Shown here one piece after another: positions 1 through 6,142 of a DNA stretch of 6,142 bases. The DNA lies in the NCBI GenBank assembly GCA_003520925.1, contig DOTV01000070.1, positions 1,026-7,167 on the forward strand. Reading direction: 5' to 3'. Each line of letters begins with the position of its first letter. Position 1 is the first letter of the stretch. This DNA comes from Bacteroidales bacterium (lineage in GTDB: Bacteria > Bacteroidota > Bacteroidia > Bacteroidales > VadinHA17). Made by a program: the position numbers and the translations under genes. Below the pieces are notes generated by a model. The model made no database searches, was not told the DNA's origin, and saw nothing but the letters and a program-made list of their open reading frames with translations.

Positions 1-1
1 A

Positions 2-2077
2 GAACTGAATATTGAAATGAAAAGCATATTAATTCCTCTGAAAGAGACTGTCGTATCGGCTGAGAAGAACATACTGCTTAAGCGATTCGAAGTGGGGATG
101 GAAAAGATAAATATTCAATCGTTCAAATTGCTGCCGACATCGCTTGGGGAGGCAGATATAGTAAAGAGTGTTCTTCTTATCCCGGGGGTAAAATCAGTTG
201 GAGAGGGTTCCGCCGGATTCAATGTACGGGGAGGCACAGCTGACCAGAATCTGATACTCCTGTACGGAGCTCCGGTGTACAACTCATCTCATTTCTTCGG
301 GTTCTTTTCAGCAGTGAATCCTGATATGATTAAAGATGCAACTTTATATAAGGGCGGCATTCCGGCGCGCTTTGGAGGCAGGATATCCTCAGTGCTGGAC
401 ATCGGGACAAATGAAGGTAAAAACGAATTTACAGGAAGTGCCGGTATAAGTCCCATTACAACTCAGGTCATGATGGCTGGACCGCTGATAAAGGACACTC
501 TCAATTATATTATCACTGGAAGGACAACCTATTCAAACTGGATTTTCGGACTTTTCAACAACAAAACGATCAGAGAGAGCAGTGCATCATTCTACGATAT
601 TAACGGGAAGATAACCTATGAACCGAATAAATCGAACAAGATTGATTTTGCATCGTATTTAAGCCACGATGCCTTCAGGTTCGGTTCAGATACTGTTTAC
701 AAATACGACAATAATATTATGGCTTTAAAATGGCGCCATATTTTCAACAGCAGGTTCTTTTCAACTTTCTCCCTGAACAACAGTTTTTATGAATATAAAA
801 TTTCAAGTCAGAAGAATAAACCCGAATCTTTTTTACTCTCACATAAGATAAACAACACAGGTTTCAAAGCCGATTTTAACCTGTTCAGGGGTAGAAATGA
901 GATGAACTTCGGACTCGACCTTAACAGAACTGTTGTTTTACCAGGGAGCTATGAACCTGCAAATGATTCGTCGCTTGTAAAACGGTCTTTTATTGACAGG
1001 GAAAGAGCAATTGACGGAGGCTTGTATGCCGATGATAAATTAATTCTGACAGATTTCCTGTCAGTGAATGCTGGGATAAGGTTATCATCCTATTTTTCAA
1101 CCGGTCCGGGCAGGGTGATGGTATATCGTCCGGGATTTTCAAGATCAGGATCATCAATTATTGATACTCTTGATTTTAAAGCAGGTCAGGTAATGAAGAA
1201 ATATGCCGGTCCAGAGCTGAGAATTTCATTGAATTTCAGGATATCAGATAAAAACTCCTTTAAGATCAATTACAACAGGACAAGGCAATATATTCATCTT
1301 CTTACGAACTCAACGTCAATCTCGCCAACAGATACCTGGAAATTAAGTGATTATAACCTTAAACCTCAGATCGGGGATCAGGTAGCTTTTGGTTTCTATC
1401 AGATGATCTTCAATGGCACTATAGAAACCTCTGCAGAAGTTTATTACAAGGGTATAAAGAATATGGCCGACTTCAAGGGAGGGGCAAATCTGATAATGAA
1501 TGATTTCATTGAGCAGGATATTGTAAACGTGAGAGGAAAATCGTACGGCCTGGAGCTTTTATTGAAAAAGAGCGAAGGAAAGCTGAGGTTCACTTTAGGT
1601 TACACCTATGCCAGGATTTTTATCAGGAGCCTGAGCACACTTAAAGAAGAAGTAATTAATGATGGTAAATGGTTCCCGGCAAATTTTGACAAGCCAAATG
1701 ACCTGACCTTTACATTTAACTATTTGCTGTCGCGCCGGTTCAGTTTCTCAGCCAACTATACATATAGCACAGGTCGTCCGATAACATTCCCTGTGGCAAC
1801 TTACATCATGTATGATGATCTGCTTGTTCACTATTCAGATCGAAACAAGTACAGAATTCCCGATTACTCGAGGCTTGATCTCTCCTTCAGAATCGGGGGA
1901 AGTCTCAGGTTAAGTCAGATTGCCCATCCGAACTGGACTTTCTCGGTTTACAACCTGCTGGGCAGAAAGAATGTCTATTCAATTTACTTCAGGAAGGAAG
2001 GGGATGTAATTAATGGCTATAAGCTTTCAGTCTTCGGACAGGCGATTCCTTCCGTTACCTTCAGCTTTGATTTTTGA
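2..2077 (+). CDS. TonB-dependent outer-membrane receptor (5' end outside window)
   Basis: Outer-membrane beta-barrel receptor that would import a ligand using TonB-ExbBD energy. The reading frame is open to the left edge, so the ATG at 17 is most likely internal; the signal peptide and any carboxypeptidase-like N-terminal domain would lie upstream. Numbering from that Met, residues 8-14 (LKETVVS) resemble the linker that precedes the plug in Bacteroidota receptors. The plug spans about 30-130: IPGV at 55-58, FNVRGG at 68-73, a ligand-loop segment LLYGAPVY at 81-88, and YKGGIPARFGGRISSVLDI at 111-129. The rest (about 140-686) alternates polar and aromatic strands as a 22-strand barrel would, and it ends in VTFSFDF with a terminal Phe, the usual outer-membrane assembly signal. 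The stop is 2 nt before the next ATG, which indicates co-transcription with the DUF4249 gene. No SusD gene is visible, so this is not a standard SusCD pair. The family call is firm; the substrate cannot be told. Confidence 0.93.
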   Translation, partial: ELNIEMKSILIPLKETVVSAEKNILLKRFEVGMEKINIQSFKLLPTSLGEADIVKSVLLIPGVKSVGEGSAGFNVRGGTADQNLILLYGAPVYNSSHFFGFFSAVNPDMIKDATLYKGGIPARFGGRISSVLDIGTNEGKNEFTGSAGISPITTQVMMAGPLIKDTLNYIITGRTTYSNWIFGLFNNKTIRESSASFYDINGKITYEPNKSNKIDFASYLSHDAFRFGSDTVYKYDNNIMALKWRHIFNSRFFSTFSLNNSFYEYKISSQKNKPESFLLSHKINNTGFKADFNLFRGRNEMNFGLDLNRTVVLPGSYEPANDSSLVKRSFIDRERAIDGGLYADDKLILTDFLSVNAGIRLSSYFSTGPGRVMVYRPGFSRSGSSIIDTLDFKAGQVMKKYAGPELRISLNFRISDKNSFKINYNRTRQYIHLLTNSTSISPTDTWKLSDYNLKPQIGDQVAFGFYQMIFNGTIETSAEVYYKGIKNMADFKGGANLIMNDFIEQDIVNVRGKSYGLELLLKKSEGKLRFTLGYTYARIFIRSLSTLKEEVINDGKWFPANFDKPNDLTFTFNYLLSRRFSFSANYTYSTGRPITFPVATYIMYDDLLVHYSDRNKYRIPDYSRLDLSFRIGGSLRLSQIAHPNWTFSVYNLLGRKNVYSIYFRKEGDVINGYKLSVFGQAIPSVTFSFDF

Positions 2078-2079
2078 GA

Positions 2080-3300
2080 ATGATAACGATTTTACATAAA
2101 CAACCAATGAAACAAAATAATGATAGTCTGAAAAATTCAAGGCTACCATCAACCATACATCGCTTTCTTCAACCTTTTTCAGGATTAATAATATTGTTTT
2201 GTCTCATTGTTCTTAACGGATGCATTGTTCAGTTCACCCCTGAGACTGAAGAAGAAAAGGAGCTTCTTGTTGTGGAAGGATTAATTACTGATCAGCCGGG
2301 CCCTAATACTATAAAACTATCTACATCCCTGCCATTTGGAAAGAAGAGTGAAGCAAAACCTCTTACCGGATGTTCTGTAAGTCTGAAGGATGACCTGGGA
2401 AATTTATATCCGTTATCAGAGAAAGGGGCAGGAACTTATGTTACAAATTCATCAGCTTTCAGAGGTCAGGCCGGTAGGTTTTATACTTTAAAAATAAGGA
2501 CAGACAATGGTGCTAAAGTTATCAATTATGAGTCATCCCCTGTGGAAATGAAACCTGTACCTCCGATTGACAGCATTTATTATGAAAAAACCGTTATCAA
2601 AGAAGGGTTCGGGAATTATTTCGGAATAGATGGCTGCGACATTTTTCTCGACACCCACGATCCGGAAAACAAATGTAAGTACTACAGGTGGGACTTCAAT
2701 GAAACATGGATTCTGCGCCTTCTTTTTCCCGTTGAGAATATTAAATGCTGGGTAAGCGATACTTCGACAAGTATCAATTTTAAAAGCACTGCTGCCTTTG
2801 ATGAAGCAAGAATTATACGACATCCTGTTGCATCAATCACTAACACTACTGACAGGCTAAAGATAAAATACAGCATTTCGGTCAATCAGTATTCACTGAA
2901 TGAGGACGAATATATTTACTGGGAAAAACTGCAAAACATAACTGATCAGGTCGGCGGCCTTTATGATGTGATTCCGGCATCGGTACCGGGCAATGTGTTT
3001 TGCATTGACAATCCCGGGGAGAGAGTTTTGGGATATTTCAGCGTCTCTGCCAGATCATCAAAAAGAATATTCATCAGGGATAATTTTGCAGGGATTGTCA
3101 ACCTGTACCCCGATTGTCCGGTCGATACCGTATATGGGGATGTTGAAATATGGGGACTTGGTGAAAGTATATGGGTTCTGTCAGATAATCCTCCTTCTTT
3201 CGGCAGCCCAAGAAGAAGAATACTGACTGATAAAAAAGGTTGTGCTGATTGCACAGTAAGAGGGACAAATATAAAACCTGAGTTCTGGATTGGCGATTAA
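2080..3300 (+). CDS. DUF4249 family lipoprotein
   Basis: Predicted outer-membrane lipoprotein of the DUF4249 family, which is common in Bacteroidota beside TonB receptors and has no established biochemical role. From the ATG at 2080 the product is 406 residues. A hydrophobic stretch (about 34-47) ends in a lipobox, VLNGC, with Cys48 as the likely lipidated residue. An acidic stretch (TEEEKE) follows shortly after. Family-like features include LLVVEGLITDQPGPNTIKLS just after the lipobox, an Ig-like beta-rich region to about 160 (PVPPIDSIYYEK at its end), YYRWDF near 201, YSLNEDEYIYWEKLQ near 271-285, and a C-terminal CADC (388-391) followed by KPEFW. There are eight non-lipid cysteines. The start is uncertain: TTG 2074 overlaps the receptor stop, ATG 2080 follows it by 2 nt, and ATG 2107 would give a shorter n-region with the same lipobox. 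No clear ribosome binding site decides. A role as receptor partner is inferred from gene order. Confidence 0.9.
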   Translation: MITILHKQPMKQNNDSLKNSRLPSTIHRFLQPFSGLIILFCLIVLNGCIVQFTPETEEEKELLVVEGLITDQPGPNTIKLSTSLPFGKKSEAKPLTGCSVSLKDDLGNLYPLSEKGAGTYVTNSSAFRGQAGRFYTLKIRTDNGAKVINYESSPVEMKPVPPIDSIYYEKTVIKEGFGNYFGIDGCDIFLDTHDPENKCKYYRWDFNETWILRLLFPVENIKCWVSDTSTSINFKSTAAFDEARIIRHPVASITNTTDRLKIKYSISVNQYSLNEDEYIYWEKLQNITDQVGGLYDVIPASVPGNVFCIDNPGERVLGYFSVSARSSKRIFIRDNFAGIVNLYPDCPVDTVYGDVEIWGLGESIWVLSDNPPSFGSPRRRILTDKKGCADCTVRGTNIKPEFWIGD

Positions 3301-3324
3301 TACTGGGTAATCCGAAAATATGGT

Positions 3325-5502
3325 ATGAAAAACAAAATTAATCCTGTATATCTTTTTTTCTTCTTAATCCTTGTGATAGATCAAAACATTGAGATCCTGG
3401 GACAAAACGGTATCCCGGAACTTCTGCGACAGCGGTTTCAAAGTTATACTGAAGCTGTACCTATGGAAGAGGTATTTATCCACACCGACAGGGTTGAATA
3501 TATTGCAGGTGAGGAGCTCTGGTTTGCGGTATATCTGATTGACAGGCAGAGTCATAGACCAACAACTTCGAGCAGTATTGCCTATTTTGAAATCATAAAT
3601 ACAGGAAACAGACCCGTTGTGCAAAAAAGGATTTACCTTGAAAATGGATCAGGTCCGGGGCAGATAACCCTGCCCGATACTTTAAGCACAGGCATCTATA
3701 CAATCAGAGCCTATACGAACCGGATGAAGAATTTTCTTCCTCAAAATTGTTTTGTAAGGGATATCAGGATTTACAATCCATTTAACGGTAAAAATCTTAA
3801 AGTAATGCCAGGCAATTCCGTGAAGAACCCGGTAAAAGTAATTGATGAGTCAGGTTCGGGAACACCCTGTCAGGGAATAAACCTGATAATTAATAGTTTC
3901 AATCGGGATAGCATAGAAATAAGGATCAAAGCAGATGAAAAGTACCGTTCTGAAAATAATACTCAGTTTTATCTATTTATCCAGACGCACGGAATAATTG
4001 ATTATATCGGAACTGAAAAAATGACCGGAGAAAATAAAAAGATAATTCTTCCTGTCAGCTCCCTGACGCCCGGTATAAACCAGGTGACTGTTTTTGATTC
4101 AAAGGGCCAGCCGGTCTGTTCAGCATATAATTTTACACCTTTGACGGATAGTGCAGCTGTTCTGGTAAATACTGGCGAAAGTTTCGGGGTGCGTGAAAAA
4201 GTTGCTGTAAAACTGGAGATGGAAAGGTCCCTGGCAGACAAATTAAAATCAGGTAATATAAGCATCTCAGTTGCTCCTTTAACCAGAGAAAGTCAGAGAA
4301 CCGATCTGAAGGATTATCTTATATACGGTACGGAATACGCACCTGAGTTAAATGGGTTTAAGTATGCTGAAAACAGCGGAATACTACAGGAACACATAAG
4401 AAGTAACCTTTTAAATATCAAGAGTGACTGGATCGACTGGTCAAAAATATTATCTGGTAAAATACCTGTACCGGTTTATAAGACCGAGAAGGATTTTCAC
4501 TTCCTGGGAGGAAGGCTGATACCCGGAGAGAAGCCATTGTCTTCTTCAGAGTATGTATTGCTCTGTATTCCGGGTAATGAACCGGAGTTTCAATATGCAA
4601 AAAGTGACAGTTCAGGGAATTTCAGCTTTAAATTGCACATTGATGAAACCATTAAAGATCTGGTTCTGATGGCTGATGATGAAAGCAGCATAAGAAAGAT
4701 AATTACCGAGTCGGGATTTGCTGAACAGAACACTCCTGTTCAAATTTCAGCAGTTAACGAGGAAGTTTCAATTCCTCAGTATATCAACGACTGGGGTGTC
4801 AATTACCAGATAAAAAAGATTTACAGGGTTCCTTCCACAGGGAATCCTGTCAAAAATAACCTGCACCCTTTAACACCTGTCAGGTTTTACGGGAAGCCGG
4901 ATATTGAGCTGGTTATGGCTGATTATGTTACATTGCCTAAAATGGAAGAGGTCTTTTTTGAGCTTTTACCACATGTTTCGCTTAGAAAGAGAATTCAAGG
5001 TTATGAAATTAAAATTACGGACCGCATAAATGAAAGCAGGTATGAATCATCACCTGATCTTTTCCTGGACGGGGTGAAAATAAATGATGCCTCTCTTTAT
5101 GCAGACCTTGATCCTTCGGATGTTGAAAGAATTGATGTGATTAAGGGAAAGTATTTTGTCGGTGGTTATTCCTTCCCGGGGTTAATAAATTTAACAACAC
5201 GAACAGCTGATTTCAGCATTGTTCAGATGCCTGGATATATGACGAGGCTCCCCTACAGAGTAACCGACCCGGTGCCTTCATTCTTTTCTCCTGATTATTC
5301 CTCGCCGGAACTGAAGAACAGTACCATCCCCGACTTTCGGAATACCCTCTACTGGAATCCATCAGTTAAGGCAGACGCAGAAGGCAAATTCGGTTTTGAA
5401 TTCCCGACCTCGGATTTTGTTACAGAATATGAAATAAATGTCCAGGGAATAACCTCTGACGGAAAAATTATTTCAGAAAGGAAAACCTTCAGGGTGGAAT
5501 GA
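3325..5502 (+). CDS. Exported MG2-domain protein with embedded TonB-plug-like segment
   Basis: A 725-residue exported protein. It has a hydrophobic signal segment (about 8-18) with a probable signal peptidase I cleavage near residue 26 (ILG-Q) and no lipobox, so it is likely periplasmic or further exported. Residues about 47-135 match the macroglobulin MG2 pattern: EEVFIHTDRVEYIAGEELWF, then LPDTLSTGIYTIRAYTNRM. Residues about 280-320 look like a second macroglobulin-type beta domain. Residues 391-440 (FHFLGGRLI to SDSSGNFSFKL) resemble a carboxypeptidase-regulatory-like fold. Residues about 537-627 follow a TonB plug: LPKMEEVFFELLPHVSLRKRIQGYEIKI, PDLFLDGVKI, DVERIDVIKGKYFVGGYSFPGLINLTT. No barrel follows. 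The last 55 residues (DFRNTLYWNPSVKADAEGKFGFEFPTSD, then EINVQGITSDGKI) resemble the alpha-2-macroglobulin region with the transition from receptor to thioester domains. No GCGEQ thioester motif is present. It lies 24 nt after the DUF4249 stop and in the same frame. Its function is unknown; binding to the neighbouring receptor or its ligand is inference. Confidence 0.85.
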   Translation: MKNKINPVYLFFFLILVIDQNIEILGQNGIPELLRQRFQSYTEAVPMEEVFIHTDRVEYIAGEELWFAVYLIDRQSHRPTTSSSIAYFEIINTGNRPVVQKRIYLENGSGPGQITLPDTLSTGIYTIRAYTNRMKNFLPQNCFVRDIRIYNPFNGKNLKVMPGNSVKNPVKVIDESGSGTPCQGINLIINSFNRDSIEIRIKADEKYRSENNTQFYLFIQTHGIIDYIGTEKMTGENKKIILPVSSLTPGINQVTVFDSKGQPVCSAYNFTPLTDSAAVLVNTGESFGVREKVAVKLEMERSLADKLKSGNISISVAPLTRESQRTDLKDYLIYGTEYAPELNGFKYAENSGILQEHIRSNLLNIKSDWIDWSKILSGKIPVPVYKTEKDFHFLGGRLIPGEKPLSSSEYVLLCIPGNEPEFQYAKSDSSGNFSFKLHIDETIKDLVLMADDESSIRKIITESGFAEQNTPVQISAVNEEVSIPQYINDWGVNYQIKKIYRVPSTGNPVKNNLHPLTPVRFYGKPDIELVMADYVTLPKMEEVFFELLPHVSLRKRIQGYEIKITDRINESRYESSPDLFLDGVKINDASLYADLDPSDVERIDVIKGKYFVGGYSFPGLINLTTRTADFSIVQMPGYMTRLPYRVTDPVPSFFSPDYSSPELKNSTIPDFRNTLYWNPSVKADAEGKFGFEFPTSDFVTEYEINVQGITSDGKIISERKTFRVE

Positions 5503-5538
5503 ATGGCGGGCAATGCTTCCGATCTCAACTTTAATTGT

Positions 5539-5547
5539 TATCTTTTG
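5539..5547 (+). promoter_or_regulatory. Weak Bacteroidota-type -7 promoter element
   Basis: TATCTTTTG, 44 nt before the GH144-type start, is close to the Bacteroidota -7 consensus TAnnTTTG, with the G one base late. No convincing -33 TTTG element lies at the expected distance upstream. If real, it would let the glucanase gene be transcribed separately from the receptor operon. It is the only candidate seen in this gap. Confidence 0.2.
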
Positions 5548-5591
5548 TTCGCTTAGATGGTCATTTCAGAATATTATAATACAGATTTAAA

Positions 5592-6142
5592 ATGAAGATA
5601 ATCAGTATTTTCTTTGCGGTGTTGCTTTTTGCAATATCTTGTATGAGAAACCCGGGAGATAAAAAGATCAGCACTGATCCGGGAAATTCCGCAGAAGAAA
5701 TCTCAGATGATTCCCTTCTGACTCTTGTTGAGTACCGGACTTTTCAATACTTCTATGATGGAGCTGAGCCGGTTTCCGGCATGGCACGGGAACGTTTTCA
5801 TGTCGACGGATCATATCCCGAAAATGACATGAATGTAATCACGTCCGGAGGATCAGGATTCGGGCTGATGGCTTTGCTTACAGGAATTGAAAGAGGGTTC
5901 ATAACGAGGGAGGAAGGACTTACAAGGTTTCAGAGAATCGTAACTTTTCTCCAGAAAGCCGATCGTTTCCATGGTGCCTGGCCTCACTGGCTTTTTGGCG
6001 AGACAGGCAAAGTAAAGCCATTCTCACCAAAGGATAACGGAGCCGATCTGGTTGAAACATCATATCTCGTGCAGGGACTTCTGGCGGCACGGCAGTATTT
6101 CAAAGACGGGAATGAAGAAGAGAAGAAGCTTTCCGCTGATAT
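5592..6142 (+). CDS. GH144-type glycoamylase-like lipoprotein (3' end outside window)
   Basis: First 183 codons of a lipoprotein of the glycoamylase-like family (Pfam Glycoamylase, CAZy GH144). Characterised Bacteroidota members are endo-beta-1,2-glucanases that cut linear beta-1,2-glucan; activity here is by family only. The frame is closed by TAA at 5577-5579, so ATG 5592 is the first possible ATG start. Residues 1-17 form a short lipoprotein signal ending FAISC, with Cys17 as the likely lipid anchor. The mature part starts with a low-complexity linker to about 40, then LTLVEYRTFQYFYDGAEPVSGMARERF (43-69), VITSGGSGFGLMALL (82-96), RGFITREEG (101-109), AWPHWLFGETGKVKPFSPKDNGADLVETSYLVQGLL (129-164). 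The DNGADLVET block (148-156) carries acidic residues Asp152 and Glu155, spaced like the active-site acids I recall for the Chitinophaga enzyme; this is from memory. About half the usual length or more is missing, cut only by the window edge. The product would sit in the outer membrane or face the periplasm. Confidence 0.88.
   Translation, partial: MKIISIFFAVLLFAISCMRNPGDKKISTDPGNSAEEISDDSLLTLVEYRTFQYFYDGAEPVSGMARERFHVDGSYPENDMNVITSGGSGFGLMALLTGIERGFITREEGLTRFQRIVTFLQKADRFHGAWPHWLFGETGKVKPFSPKDNGADLVETSYLVQGLLAARQYFKDGNEEEKKLSAD

Noticed and set aside
2993..3226. A 77-codon plus-strand open frame within the DUF4249 gene
   Set aside because: It is an alternative frame across the conserved C-terminal part of DUF4249, with no start signal or family match of its own.
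2533..3254. Minus-strand open frames of 67-97 codons opposite the DUF4249 gene
   Set aside because: They lie wholly inside a well-supported plus-strand gene and show no family motifs or export signals; they are antisense shadows.
3298..3327. Possible read-through or ancestral fusion of DUF4249 and the MG2-like protein, which share a frame across 24 nt
   Set aside because: The MG2-like protein has its own start and signal peptide, so the shared frame is most simply a one-in-three coincidence.
3364..4600. Minus-strand open frames of 60-87 codons opposite the MG2-like gene
   Set aside because: They sit inside a gene with clear domain patterns, and their translations show no recognisable protein character.
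5503..5556. 17-codon ORF starting right after the MG2-protein stop (ATG 5503 to TAG 5554-5556)
   Set aside because: It could be a small leader, but there is no ribosome binding site, repeat or regulatory hairpin to support it, and an ORF this short is expected by chance.
5575..5580. Perfect TATAAT before the GH144-type gene
   Set aside because: No -35 element lies 16-18 bp upstream, it would leave almost no leader before ATG 5592, and the Bacteroidota primary sigma factor uses a different consensus.
5503..5591. Possible terminator between the MG2-like gene and the GH144-type gene
   Set aside because: I found no GC-rich hairpin followed by a T run in this gap, so a transcript end here is not supported by sequence.

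Overview
The window is a plus-strand gene cluster from a member of the Bacteroidota, probably an environmental or uncultured Bacteroidales-like or Cytophaga/Flavobacteria-like organism. This placement rests on the families present: a TonB-dependent outer-membrane receptor with its plug, a DUF4249 lipoprotein, a Bacteroidota-type macroglobulin-like (MG2) protein and a GH144-type lipoprotein. The DNA is moderately AT-rich, and the starts lack clear Shine-Dalgarno sequences, which is usual in this phylum. No RNA gene, mobile element, CRISPR array or notable repeat was seen.

Layout: (1) 2-2077, a TonB-dependent receptor whose N-terminus lies outside the window; (2) 2080-3300, a DUF4249 lipoprotein starting 2 nt after the receptor stop; (3) 3325-5502, an exported 725-residue protein with an MG2-like N-terminal region, a TonB-plug-like segment without a barrel, and a macroglobulin-like C-terminal segment; (4) an 89-bp intergenic gap; (5) 5592 to the window end, the first 183 codons of a lipoprotein of the glycoamylase-like/GH144 family, whose characterised members are endo-beta-1,2-glucanases.

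The first three genes are so tightly packed that they almost certainly form one operon. They make a plausible envelope system: a gated outer-membrane barrel, a lipoprotein partner that may play the part SusD plays for SusC, and a large periplasmic or surface protein that may bind the receptor or its substrate. The substrate is unknown. The GH144-type gene may belong to the same transcript or start its own; the larger gap and a weak promoter-like element leave this open. The most interesting point is the third protein, which carries a recognisable plug-domain pattern inside a macroglobulin-like scaffold and is encoded beside a real TonB receptor.
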